A DNA stretch of 64,000 bases from Prauserella isguenensis (GTDB lineage: Bacteria > Actinomycetota > Actinomycetes > Mycobacteriales > Pseudonocardiaceae), in NCBI RefSeq assembly GCF_014191605.1, contig NZ_JACHWU010000005.1:1-64000 (forward strand), in the 5' to 3' direction. The position numbers and the translations under genes are program-made. The notes beneath the pieces are model-generated. The model was given only the letters and a program-made list of their open reading frames with translations. It was not told the origin of the DNA and did no database searches. Of this stretch, positions 15,774-24,308 are shown piece by piece. Positions within the stretch are counted from its first letter, which is position 1. Every line of letters starts with the position of its first letter.

Positions 15774-16733
15774 TCACCTGCGAAAGCGGTAGGGAATCTG
15801 GGTCGGCTCCGCCCCCGTCGGACCGAACACCGCCCCCTCGTCGTCGCCTCCCGTGGCACCCGCCGCCGAATCATCCGAATCCGAGGTGCTGTCGGCGGGC
15901 ATCTCGTCGAACCAGTCCCGCTGGGCGGCGTCCGACGGTGGGGTGTTCGACGGTGGTGGGGTGGTCGACGGAGCCACGGCCGGGAACGACCCACTCGCCG
16001 TGGCGGGCCCCGCTGCCTGCGGCGCCCACTCACTCTGCGACGCCCACCCAGTCTGCGCCACTTGCCCGGCCTGAGCCGCCTGCCCGGTCTGCGCTGCCTG
16101 CGCAGTCGACGGCTGCGGGGATTGTGGGGGCGGGGATTGCGGTGGCTGGGGGGCCTGGGCGATGAATCCGGACGGCGGCGTCTCCCACACGGGTTGCGGG
16201 CCGATGTTCATCGGCGCGGCGCGGCCCTGGTCCGGTACGGACCGATCGGCCTGCGGACGGCTCCGCTCGACCACCGGGTCCAAACAGGACACGAGCACGG
16301 TCACCGAATCGGGGTCGTCGACCTTCCGTCCACTGCGCTCGCGGTAGACCATCTCGCCTTCGGAGTCGATCTCGACGAGGTAGCCCGCTTCGGCGAGCTG
16401 TTCCTCGTCGAGGTCGACGAGTCGTTCGGGCCGGGAGGGCACGACGCGATAGGCGGGCCAGTCCAGTCGCGCGTGGCCGTCGTGGAACTGGGCGAGGAGG
16501 TTCACCATCTGCTGCTGCCACGGCAACGGCATGCCTTCGACGAGCGCACGCGGCAGGACGACGTAGCCCTCCGTGACGCCGGGGTGCTCGCGCCGCAGGT
16601 AGTCCGACAGCGGCGTGCTCGACGCGGGCGGCGAGTTCCGCGGAGCCGGCGGGCGTGCCTGCATCGCGAACGGATCGATCTGCGCTGCGCCGCGGCCCGC
16701 GTTCTTGCCGCGCTTACCCCACTTCTTGCCCAC
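15774..16733 (-). CDS. hypothetical Pro/Gln-rich protein, last gene of the type IV secretion-like operon
   Basis: The 319-aa product is not recognised. GTG 16733 is preceded by AGGAGG at ideal spacing. The protein starts with a basic stretch (GKKWGKRGKN), then a globular domain of about 120 residues (PLSDYLRREHPGVTEGYVVLPRALV through RKVDDPDSVTVLVSCLDP), then a disordered Pro/Gln/Ala tail with six-residue repeats such as QAAQTG and QAAQAG, ending in IPYRFRR. There are no membrane segments. It starts 17 bp after the NlpC/P60 stop codon, so it is part of the operon. It might be a substrate or adaptor of the machine; that is inference. Confidence 0.6.
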   Translation of the reverse strand: MGKKWGKRGKNAGRGAAQIDPFAMQARPPAPRNSPPASSTPLSDYLRREHPGVTEGYVVLPRALVEGMPLPWQQQMVNLLAQFHDGHARLDWPAYRVVPSRPERLVDLDEEQLAEAGYLVEIDSEGEMVYRERSGRKVDDPDSVTVLVSCLDPVVERSRPQADRSVPDQGRAAPMNIGPQPVWETPPSGFIAQAPQPPQSPPPQSPQPSTAQAAQTGQAAQAGQVAQTGWASQSEWAPQAAGPATASGSFPAVAPSTTPPPSNTPPSDAAQRDWFDEMPADSTSDSDDSAAGATGGDDEGAVFGPTGAEPTQIPYRFRR

Positions 16734-16750
16734 GAGACACCCTCCTGCGT

Positions 16751-17755
16751 TCACACACCAGGCCGGACGGCCTGCGGGACGAGCCCACCCTCGTCCCACG
16801 ACACGTCACGTACGTGCACCGGGACGCCGCTCTGTTGCGCCTCGACCATCTTGCCGTTCCCGAGGTACATCGCCACGTGGTGAATGGTGCTCGGGTCGGC
16901 CGTATCGTACGCCCAGAAGAGCAGGTCACCGGGTTGTGCCTGCTCGACGGGCAGCATGGAGCCCGCCTTGTACTGGTCGCGCGACACCCGGGGGATCGTG
17001 ATACCGGCTGCCTCGTAGGCGCGCAACATGAGCCCGGAGCAGTCGTACGAGTCGGGGCCGGTCGCACCCCACACGTACGGTTTACCGCGTTCGCTCATCG
17101 CGAAGTCGATCGCCCGTTGCGCCGACGAGTTCGACGCCAGCACAACGCCGCCGCGCGCTTCGCCGCAGCCGCTCGCGTTCTGGATCTCGCCGACGTTCTG
17201 CACGAGGTGGACGGCCATCGGTTCCCACTCGTGGTACCGGTCGGGGAACGCCGACCGTTCGACGGCCTGCGCCGCCTCGCCGGGGCGTATGTGCTGCCAG
17301 CCCGGCACGTCCTCGAGGACGTCGTAGAACTTGTTGACCTGGTACGTCGGGTTGGTGACCTGTTCGGGCGTGCCCCAGCCCATCGAGGGGCGCATCTGGA
17401 AGATGCCCAGCGAGTCACGGTCGCCGTAGTCGAGGTTCTTCAGTCGCGATTCGGTCATGCCCGCCTGGATGGCGATCTGCCACGCACGCGGCGACATGCC
17501 CCGTTCCTTGCCGATCTTGATGATCAGCGACACGATCTCGCGTTGCTCGGAGTCGAGGGATCCGGCGTCGGCCTCACCGCTGTGGCCCTGTCCCGGACGC
17601 GTCGGCCCGATGGCGGCGTCGCACGACAGTTCCGTCACGTTGCCGCTCATGGCGGCCTGCTGGCGCGAGCCGTCGATGACGGTGATCAGCCCGACCGCCA
17701 GCACCACCGTGAGGGCTGCGGCCATGACGCACCCGAAGAGCAGTCCCCCACGCAC
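16751..17755 (-). CDS. membrane-anchored transglycosylase-like / NlpC-P60 cell-wall hydrolase
   Basis: The 334-aa protein has one N-terminal membrane helix (LLFGCVMAAALTVVLAVGLI). A lysozyme-like SLT region follows, with the likely catalytic Glu in AGMTESRLKNLDYGDRDS and the downstream GIFQMRPS. The C-terminal NlpC/P60 domain has Cys in SYDCSGLMLRAY and His in IHHVAMYLGNGK. This two-domain layout matches VirB1-like enzymes that open peptidoglycan for conjugation machines in Gram-positives. It starts with GTG two bases after the VirB8-like stop codon. Activity is inferred from intact motifs. Confidence 0.8.
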   Translation of the reverse strand: MRGGLLFGCVMAAALTVVLAVGLITVIDGSRQQAAMSGNVTELSCDAAIGPTRPGQGHSGEADAGSLDSEQREIVSLIIKIGKERGMSPRAWQIAIQAGMTESRLKNLDYGDRDSLGIFQMRPSMGWGTPEQVTNPTYQVNKFYDVLEDVPGWQHIRPGEAAQAVERSAFPDRYHEWEPMAVHLVQNVGEIQNASGCGEARGGVVLASNSSAQRAIDFAMSERGKPYVWGATGPDSYDCSGLMLRAYEAAGITIPRVSRDQYKAGSMLPVEQAQPGDLLFWAYDTADPSTIHHVAMYLGNGKMVEAQQSGVPVHVRDVSWDEGGLVPQAVRPGV

Positions 17756-17757
17756 GG

Positions 17758-18363
17758 CTAGCCCACCCGGCTGTAGTCGGAGACGCGCCAGCCCTGGTCG
17801 GTCTTGATCACGGTGACGGACAGGTCGGGGCCGTCGGTGGAGACAAGCGCCTCGACGGAACGCGAGTGCGAGTCACCCGCCTCGGCTTTGCCCTCGACCT
17901 TCGTCGCCGGAATGTTGGCCGGATCGACGCTGCGCATCACGGGCAGGAACTCGGCGGTGGTGTAGGGCCGCATACCGTCGATCCACGCGTCGACGGTCGT
18001 GTCGCCGTCGTGGTCGACCCACGCCGCCGCCCACTGTTCGGCGACGCGCAGCGCCTTCGGGTCCGCCGGCGCCTGGCTGGGTGTCTCCCGCGGTTCGGTC
18101 AGCCGGGTAACGGGCGGCAGGTCGGAACCACCGGATCCTTCGGATGCGCCCTGGTCGCCCTGCGCGCTGCCGGACTCCGACGTGGGCAGTTCGGCGCCGG
18201 AGGCCTGCCCGTCGGACACGAGCCGGGGCACGACGATGCCCGTCGCGACGATCAAGGCCACGAACAGGATGAGCGTGCCCGCCAGGTGCGACGGTGACCG
18301 CATCGGCCAGCTCCACAGGCGCCGGTAGATCGCCGCACGGCCACGGTTGGTGCGAATCGGCAT
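17758..18363 (-). CDS. VirB8/TcpC-like bitopic membrane protein
   Basis: The 201-aa protein has a short basic cytoplasmic N-terminus, one membrane helix (LAGTLILFVALIVATGIVVP), a disordered Ser/Gly-rich linker, and a C-terminal domain (about 110-200) with KALRVAEQWAAAWVDH and LSVTVIKTDQGWRVSDY. That last pattern is typical of the NTF2-like domains of VirB8, TcpC and conjugal TraM-like proteins, which assemble type IV secretion cores. Homology is by pattern, not by search. It lies 12 bp after the VirB6-like gene. Confidence 0.6.
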   Translation of the reverse strand: MPIRTNRGRAAIYRRLWSWPMRSPSHLAGTLILFVALIVATGIVVPRLVSDGQASGAELPTSESGSAQGDQGASEGSGGSDLPPVTRLTEPRETPSQAPADPKALRVAEQWAAAWVDHDGDTTVDAWIDGMRPYTTAEFLPVMRSVDPANIPATKVEGKAEAGDSHSRSVEALVSTDGPDLSVTVIKTDQGWRVSDYSRVG

Positions 18364-18375
18364 GTCCGCTCGCCC

Positions 18376-20451
18376 CTACCGCACCGCGCGGTCGGTGTCG
18401 CGGATGTCTTCCGGGCGCACCTCGAGCCCGCGCGACGGCCGGTACAGCACGTACACAGGTTTGCCGGCGACGAGTTCGCTGTCGGCGCGCCGGGGTTCCG
18501 GTGCGGTGGGCGCAGGCGCGGGTGCCGGTGTGGCGTGCGCACCGCCCTGTCCGCCGGCGCGGCCACCGTCGAACGCCCCCGGCCTGTCCATCCTGGACGG
18601 CACCACGAACGGGTCGGCGTCGTCGGGGCGGTCGATGCCGCGGTCGGTCACCGGCGCCGTGTCGACGCGTCTACTCGGCACGACCATCGGCTGCCGGTCA
18701 CCCGGGGCGCGGTTCGGCGGGGACGTGCCGAACACCGGCGGTGCCGCCCCGCCGCCCGCAGGCAGCGCCGGGCTCGCACCGCCGCCCCGCTGCGGTGAGC
18801 CGGTCCAGTGCGACGCCGGGTGCGCCCCGGTCTGCGGACCGTCGACCCGCTCGGCGCTGGCCGCCACCGTCGTCGCCTCGGGACGGAATCGGCCTCCGGA
18901 GCGGGCCGCCGCGGAACCGCGCGTGGCCGAACCGCCCTCGGCTTCGTCGTCGCTCTTGACGGTCTGCCAGAACTCGTCCTGCGGCGTCGGTTCGGACGAC
19001 TTCTTGCGGAAGCGTGAGAACAGCCCGCCGCCCTGGCTCGGCACGGCGGAACCGACGAGGCTGACCGACGTCTCGACCATCTGCCACAGCCGTCGCGCGG
19101 GCCGTCCGACGACGAACATGATGATCGTGACCAGGCCTGCGATCGCCAGCTGCACGACCATGTCCATGCCGGACGCGGCGAAGATCGCCTGCAACAGCAG
19201 CGCGTGGATGCCCGCGAGCACCGACAGCACGAGCAGGTTGAACGCCACGCCCCCGATGACGCGTCCGACCCTGCGCAGCACGTCGTGCTGCAGGATCGCG
19301 AGCAGTCCGATCAGCGGCGCGGTGAGCGTGAACAGTCGCACGAGGATCTGCGCCAGCAGCACGGCCAGCTTGGCGACGAGCTGGAACAGCGAGTACGCGA
19401 GGCTCTGCAGCATCGCGAGGAAGCCCGTGCCCGCACGGGAACCGTCCTCGCCGCTGAAGTAGCCGCTCGAGGCCTGCAGTTCCCCGGCGATCCGGTTGAA
19501 CTCGGCCTTCTTCTCGTTGATGACGCTCTCGTCGCCGTCGTCGCCCGCGCGCATCTGGTCCCACGTGAACGCCTGCGCGTCCAGCAGGTCCGGACCGTAC
19601 TTCTCGGCCTCCTCGTCCTGCTGGTCGTTGCCGAACGTGCCGCGGAGCCAGTTGTCGTAGACGACCTCCTCGTGCAGTTCGGTCGGCAGGATGTGCCGGA
19701 CGACACGGTCCTGCTCCTCGTCGACGAACCCGGCCTGGATGTTGGTGGTCGTCTGGACGATCGCGTGGTCGATCTCGTCGTGGTACTGCAGCAGCGCCAG
19801 CGACGACGCGGCCAGCCACAGGCCGCCGATGGCGAACAGCGCCCGCTTGCTCACGGTTGCGAGGTCGCCGCGCCAGATGTTGCGGAACAGGAAGATCGCC
19901 AGCAGCAGCGCCGCGAGCCCGAACAGCTGCGCGTACACGTTGTTGTAGACCGCTTCCGCACCCTGCGAGACGGCCTCGGTGAGCGGCTGGAGCACGCCGC
20001 CGTCGAGGACCTCGTAGTGGAGCGCGTTGGTCGCGCCCACGATGTTCTTGGCGACGTTGAACAGCTGATTGCCGAGCCACGTGTCGACCGTCGTGCTCGG
20101 GTCGGTCATGCCGAGCCCGCCGCTGTCGCAGTCATGGACGTGCCAGACCATGCCTGCGTAGCTGTAGTCGGCGTAGACGCTGCCCGCCTCGCCGTTGCCC
20201 TCGGGGTTGTCGATCGCGCCGACCATGCCGGAACCCGGCCGTTCCGGGTTCGGCGCCTCACAGCCGGAGCCGCCGGGCTGCGCCTGCGCGGGCGAGGCGA
20301 GCACGGCCTGGCACGCCAGGATCGCGACCGTGGCCAGCATCGCCGGTCCGCGCCGCGCCGCCTGCGGGCGCCCCGGTTCGCGGCGGCGGTTGCGGCCGCG
20401 CAACCACACCCACCCGCACACCAGCGCGGCGAGCACCGTCATCGTGATCAT
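18376..20451 (-). CDS. polytopic VirB6/TrbL-like membrane protein
   Basis: The 691-aa product starts with an ATG overlapping the VirB4-like stop codon (ATGA), so translation is coupled. It has an N-terminal hydrophobic segment (ITMTVLAALVCGWVWL), a second segment resembling a signal peptide (LATVAILACQAVLASPAQA), then an extracytoplasmic region. Five or six further helices follow, including LFGLAALLLAIFLFRNIW, VAKLAVLLAQILVRLF and LAIAGLVTIIMFVVG. The last 200 residues are disordered and Pro/Gly/Arg-rich. Size, topology and position after the ATPase fit VirB6/TrbL channel proteins of actinobacterial conjugation systems. Sequence identity to any characterised member was not tested. Confidence 0.65.
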   Translation of the reverse strand: MITMTVLAALVCGWVWLRGRNRRREPGRPQAARRGPAMLATVAILACQAVLASPAQAQPGGSGCEAPNPERPGSGMVGAIDNPEGNGEAGSVYADYSYAGMVWHVHDCDSGGLGMTDPSTTVDTWLGNQLFNVAKNIVGATNALHYEVLDGGVLQPLTEAVSQGAEAVYNNVYAQLFGLAALLLAIFLFRNIWRGDLATVSKRALFAIGGLWLAASSLALLQYHDEIDHAIVQTTTNIQAGFVDEEQDRVVRHILPTELHEEVVYDNWLRGTFGNDQQDEEAEKYGPDLLDAQAFTWDQMRAGDDGDESVINEKKAEFNRIAGELQASSGYFSGEDGSRAGTGFLAMLQSLAYSLFQLVAKLAVLLAQILVRLFTLTAPLIGLLAILQHDVLRRVGRVIGGVAFNLLVLSVLAGIHALLLQAIFAASGMDMVVQLAIAGLVTIIMFVVGRPARRLWQMVETSVSLVGSAVPSQGGGLFSRFRKKSSEPTPQDEFWQTVKSDDEAEGGSATRGSAAARSGGRFRPEATTVAASAERVDGPQTGAHPASHWTGSPQRGGGASPALPAGGGAAPPVFGTSPPNRAPGDRQPMVVPSRRVDTAPVTDRGIDRPDDADPFVVPSRMDRPGAFDGGRAGGQGGAHATPAPAPAPTAPEPRRADSELVAGKPVYVLYRPSRGLEVRPEDIRDTDRAVR

Positions 20452-23400
20452 GCGGCGTCCCTGCCGGTGCCGTTCTTGCCCCGTCCACCGGCGCGGGCGG
20501 GCTCCTGCCGTCCCTCGGCGCCTGCGTCGGTGTCGCCACGGTCGGCATCGCCGTCGAAGGCGGTGTCGTTGTCGAAGGAGCTGCCGTCGAAGGCGGTGTC
20601 GTTCTCGAAGGCGGTGTCGGACAGCAGCTGGTCCTCGGTCAGCCCGACCTCCAGCTCCGCGGCCAGTTCGAGGTCCTCTTCCTCGGGCTCGTCCTCGGGC
20701 GGTGTGGGTACGGCTGGCGCGGCGGGCCGTTCGGCGGTGCGGTCCGGGTCCCCGGACACGGTCTGGCCGGCGGCCTGCGGTTCGGCCGCGGGGGATTGTG
20801 CGGGCCGGTCGGGGGCCGATCCCGGTGTGGTGTCGAGGGCCTCGCGCAGCTGCTGCAGGTGCGGGCCGGTGAAGTCCACGCGGATGCGCTCCACCCCGCC
20901 TGCACCGTCGCCGAAGATGAACTGCCGAGGATCGCGGTCGCGTTCGGCGTCGCGCTGCCCGCCGGGACGGCGACCGAGCGCGGACACGACCTGTTCGTAC
21001 CCCGCACCCACCGGCACCTTGAGCAGTCGCAGCGCGTCGGCCTGCGCCTCGTCCTCGTCGAGCCTGCCGACGAACACCGAGTCCAGCAGCGCGACGAAAC
21101 CCTGGATGCGCAGGAAGTCCGCGGGGATCTGCGAGGACAGCAGCACCCGGACGTTCCACTTTCGCGAGTCACGTGCGAAGCGGTTCATCAGCACCCGGCC
21201 CGTCGGCACCTCCGACAGGAAGAACGCCTCGTCGATCCACACGCCCTTGCGTGCCGACTTCGGCTTGTCGTAGACCGAGCGCGCCGTCAGCCAGGCGGCG
21301 AGGTTCATCATCTCCACGCCGAGCGCCTCGGCGTCGGTCCAGTGCTCCCTGCCGACGCCCTCCTTCGGCAGCGTCAGCCCCGCCATGGTGAGCACGGTGA
21401 GCCGGTCGTCGCGCTGGTCGGTGTACGGGTCGGCGTCCGCCTCCGGGATGAGCAGCGACATGCGTTCGCGCAGCTCGTCGAGGAAGTCGGCGACGACGAC
21501 GGCGTGGTCGTGGTGCTCGCTCGAGTCGCGGCGCAGCGCGTCGATGACCTGGCCCGGGTCGGCGTCGTGCCGCCCGCCGACCATGCGGACGGCGCGCAGC
21601 AGCACGATGCGGGTCTGCGGCATGCGCGCGACGTCGTAGGGCAGCACGCCGGTGAGCACGTCCAGCACGAGGCGCCGTCGAGTGGCGCCCGCGAGCGCGC
21701 GTTCCCTGCGCCAGGACCGTTCCGGGTCCTCCTCGTCCATGAAATGCTCGAGCTGCGGCTCGGCGACGACGCGATACGGGTTCAGGATGCCGGGCTGGGC
21801 GTTGAGCAGGTTGATCGGCCGCGCGTACGGACGCAGTTCGGGCAGTTCGCACAGTCGCGACAGCGGTCCGGACGGGTCGAGAATGGTCCAGTGCGCACCT
21901 GCGCGGAGCGTCTTGTAGACGATGCCGCCGCCGAGGAACGACTTGCCGCCACCGAGCCCGGCGACGATCGACGTCAGCCCGGAGCCGTCGCGGATCTCCT
22001 GCGCCATCCACGGGTCCCACGCGACGGGACGCCGGGTGGCGGTGCAGGTCTCGCCGAGCAGGATGCCGCGGCGGTCGCCGACCTCGGCGGTCGCCGTGGG
22101 CACCGACGAGGCGGCCCAGACCACCGAGCCGCGGCGTAGGTACGCCCCCGAGGACAACGACTCGCCGGGGATGAACTCCCTGGCCAGCGAGTACTGCGCC
22201 TCGGGGTGTTCGATGGCGATCTTCGGCTTGTACAGGTCGAGCAGCTGCTGGGCGAGTTTGAGCGCCTCCCGTTCGGAGCTGCCCGACACCGACATGCGCC
22301 ACCACGAACGCACCCGCGTCGCCAGTGCGGTGAAGCCGGACGTCATCTCGTCGTCGACCTCGAGCACCCGCGAGGCCTGCCGGGCCAGCGACTGCGGCGG
22401 TTCGAGTTCGTGCTCGTCGGTGTAGTGCTTGACCTGCGAGCGCACCTTGTTCATCTGGCGCTGCAGTTCGCCCGCGACCTCCTCGGGTCTGCGCACGTAG
22501 ATGCGTGCGGACCACTCCACGGGTGCGGGCAGACGGTCGGCGTGCTGCACCCACGGGTCGTCGACCTCGGGGATCTGCAGGCCGTGCATCTGCCCGACGG
22601 TCAGCACGGCGACGTGGCGTTTGACGCCGGCGTTCGACCCGGTGCGGCCGCGGACGGTCACGGTCGGCGCGTACGGATCGGCGTGGAAGTCGGCGGCGTC
22701 GGTGAAGCTGGCGAGGTCCTCGGGCTCCCACGTCGACGTCGGCACGGTGGGCATCGTGCGCGGCGCAGGCAGGCCCAGCGAACACGACCGGTGCATCAGC
22801 CAGGACATCTCGTCGGCGCTGACCGGCCTGCCCTCGAGGCCGGACGAGCCGATGACCCCGTCGAGGTGCTCGACCTCGGAGTCGAGGGCGGACAGCTCCG
22901 CGTCGACGGCCTCGGGGATGATCTTGCGCAGCAGCGGGGCGGCCCGTTCGACGGCACGGTCCATGACCCGCCGGGTCTGGACCTGCACGCCGAGGTAGAC
23001 CTCCTTCTCCGCCATCGACCGGCCCATCAACTGCTGTTGCTCGCCGACGAGGTAGTCGTCGAACGACTGCGCACCCGGCACGTCGGCGGGCCGGTCGTGG
23101 GCGTTGTGCACGTGCGCCTCGGCCCACATGCGGATCGGGTACGGCCGCGTCGTGACGCGCAGGTGCATCCACCGGCCCTGCAGCTCGGCGTATTGGCCCG
23201 CGATCGCGGCGATCAGGTCCTGGCGCTGCGAGTCCGACCGGAACGACCAGCGTTGCGGCGCGAGCCGGTACCAGGCATACACCTCGTTGCCCGTGCGCAG
23301 CAGGTGTCCGTCGATCGAGCGGGCCGCGATCGACGGCGTGTACGTCGGGATCGCCTGTTCGCCGGGCAGTCTGCGGCCCCGGCCGTCGGTCTTCGTCGAC

Positions 23401-23453
23401 GGTGCCGGCTTCGCGGCTTTCCTGCTGGTGCCGCTTCGGTCGCGACCGAACAA
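20448..23453 (-). CDS. VirB4-like secretion ATPase
   Basis: The 1001-aa protein is a large hexameric-type ATPase. Its N-terminal half resembles the VirB4/TraC adaptor region (IPTYTPSIAARSIDGHLLRTGNEVYAWY). The motor domain shows Walker A IVAGLGGGKSFLGGG, Walker B KGVWIDEAFFL and a downstream LLSSQIPADFL sensor segment. Walker A has Ala where the first Gly is usual. The last 170 residues are acidic and disordered, with repeated DTAF(D/E) blocks. The start is TTG at 23453, supported by GGGAGGT six bases upstream overlapping the preceding stop codon. VirB4 proteins energise type IV secretion and pilus assembly. No VirD4 homologue is near. Confidence 0.82.
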   Translation of the reverse strand: MFGRDRSGTSRKAAKPAPSTKTDGRGRRLPGEQAIPTYTPSIAARSIDGHLLRTGNEVYAWYRLAPQRWSFRSDSQRQDLIAAIAGQYAELQGRWMHLRVTTRPYPIRMWAEAHVHNAHDRPADVPGAQSFDDYLVGEQQQLMGRSMAEKEVYLGVQVQTRRVMDRAVERAAPLLRKIIPEAVDAELSALDSEVEHLDGVIGSSGLEGRPVSADEMSWLMHRSCSLGLPAPRTMPTVPTSTWEPEDLASFTDAADFHADPYAPTVTVRGRTGSNAGVKRHVAVLTVGQMHGLQIPEVDDPWVQHADRLPAPVEWSARIYVRRPEEVAGELQRQMNKVRSQVKHYTDEHELEPPQSLARQASRVLEVDDEMTSGFTALATRVRSWWRMSVSGSSEREALKLAQQLLDLYKPKIAIEHPEAQYSLAREFIPGESLSSGAYLRRGSVVWAASSVPTATAEVGDRRGILLGETCTATRRPVAWDPWMAQEIRDGSGLTSIVAGLGGGKSFLGGGIVYKTLRAGAHWTILDPSGPLSRLCELPELRPYARPINLLNAQPGILNPYRVVAEPQLEHFMDEEDPERSWRRERALAGATRRRLVLDVLTGVLPYDVARMPQTRIVLLRAVRMVGGRHDADPGQVIDALRRDSSEHHDHAVVVADFLDELRERMSLLIPEADADPYTDQRDDRLTVLTMAGLTLPKEGVGREHWTDAEALGVEMMNLAAWLTARSVYDKPKSARKGVWIDEAFFLSEVPTGRVLMNRFARDSRKWNVRVLLSSQIPADFLRIQGFVALLDSVFVGRLDEDEAQADALRLLKVPVGAGYEQVVSALGRRPGGQRDAERDRDPRQFIFGDGAGGVERIRVDFTGPHLQQLREALDTTPGSAPDRPAQSPAAEPQAAGQTVSGDPDRTAERPAAPAVPTPPEDEPEEEDLELAAELEVGLTEDQLLSDTAFENDTAFDGSSFDNDTAFDGDADRGDTDAGAEGRQEPARAGGRGKNGTGRDAA
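20548..20620 (-). repeat. repeat tract in the VirB4-like C-terminal tail
   Basis: Units of 18 and 15 bp encode NDTAFD, GSSFD, NDTAFE and related blocks. They sit in the acidic C-terminal tail, outside the ATPase core. Confidence 0.6.
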
Positions 23454-23456
23454 GGC

Positions 23457-23972
23457 CTACCTCCCGACCGGCGCCGGCATACGGCCGGTGCGCCGGTGCG
23501 CTCGTGCTGTGCTGTCTGCCGGTCGGTGTCCGGACACGGGCCCACCCGGTCGGACCGGATACGCGGACCCTCTGGGGCGAGCCCCGCGGGTGCCGCGTTT
23601 GTGTTTCGGCAGGGGGCGCTCCGCCCGAACCTTGATCTTGCTCGCGCTGGCGGCGCCGCCGTCCGCGCGGGTCCTCTCCCTCGGGCTCTGCAGCTCGCGC
23701 AACCACATGGCGAACACCGCCGACAGCGGGCGTTCGTGCGTGATCTTCGCGGTGATCATCCGGGTGAGCGCGATGGCGAGGACGAACGCCCACGCAGTGC
23801 TGAAGAACCCGAAACCGATGCCGATCTGCCGTTCGATGCCCAGGATGACCAGGAACATCGGAATTCCGACGCCCCACGCGACGTACCGGGCGCGCCACGG
23901 GAACGTCGCCTTCGGCGGGCCGAGCCAGACGGCGTCGACACGGTAGATCTCGTCGTCGGTACGAATGCGCAC
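23457..23972 (-). CDS. PrgI/VirB3-like membrane protein
   Basis: The 171-aa product starts at GTG 23972. After RTDDEIYRVDAVWLGPPKATFP it has two adjacent membrane helices (YVAWGVGIPMFLVILGI and FFSTAWAFVLAIALTRMI), then a basic, Pro-rich tail of about 80 residues. Two short helices immediately before a VirB4 gene are characteristic of VirB3/PrgI proteins. The stop codon lies inside the ribosome binding site of the VirB4-like gene, so the two are coupled. The similarity is structural and contextual. Confidence 0.6.
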   Translation of the reverse strand: MRIRTDDEIYRVDAVWLGPPKATFPWRARYVAWGVGIPMFLVILGIERQIGIGFGFFSTAWAFVLAIALTRMITAKITHERPLSAVFAMWLRELQSPRERTRADGGAASASKIKVRAERPLPKHKRGTRGARPRGSAYPVRPGGPVSGHRPADSTARAHRRTGRMPAPVGR

Positions 23973-23987
23973 GTCCGCGAGCCCCGG

Positions 23988-24254
23988 TCAGCCTGTGAAC
24001 AGGCCGGCGAGCCACTCGCCGACGTCGACACCGAGCCCGCTGACGGCGAGTCCGATGAGCGCGAGGGCGATCACGACGCCCCCGAGCCTGCGCATCACGC
24101 CGGCATTGTCGCCCTTACCGCCGCCCAGCCAGAGCAGCAGCAGCGCGACGGAGAGCAGCACGAGCGGGACAATGTTGTCGAGGAGCCAGGTACGGACTCC
24201 TCCGGTGCCGAGCTCGCCTTGCTGCGCCAGAGCCGCAAGCGTCATCGTGGTCAT
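23988..24254 (-). CDS. small two-helix membrane protein, pilin/VirB2-like position
   Basis: The 88-aa protein has two hydrophobic helices (IVPLVLLSVALLLLWLGG and LGGVVIALALIGLAVSGLG) joined by a short Gly/Asp/Lys loop, plus a polar N-terminus. This is the size and topology of VirB2/TrbC pilin-like subunits and of first genes in Gram-positive conjugation operons. GGGAG about six bases before the ATG at 24254 is a good ribosome binding site. It is the first gene of the operon, preceded by a strong inverted repeat. The function is inferred only from position and topology. Confidence 0.6.
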   Translation of the reverse strand: MTTMTLAALAQQGELGTGGVRTWLLDNIVPLVLLSVALLLLWLGGGKGDNAGVMRRLGGVVIALALIGLAVSGLGVDVGEWLAGLFTG

Positions 24255-24287
24255 CGCCTACTCCCGAGTGCCTGGAGTGTGTGGTGC

Positions 24288-24308
24288 CGGTACGGATGGT
24301 CCGTACCG
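24288..24308 (-). promoter_or_regulatory. perfect inverted repeat upstream of the secretion-like operon
   Basis: The arms CGGTACGGA and TCCGTACCG (9 bp each) flank a TGG centre, 34 bp before the first start codon. It could be a repressor operator or, in RNA, a tight 3-base-loop hairpin controlling read-through. A second small palindrome, TGTTCGAACA, lies about 20 bp further upstream. Confidence 0.6.

Noticed and set aside
15774-24308. Complete conjugative or integrative element
   Set aside because: No integrase, relaxase, coupling ATPase, excisionase, tRNA target or direct-repeat ends were found and flanks are housekeeping genes.
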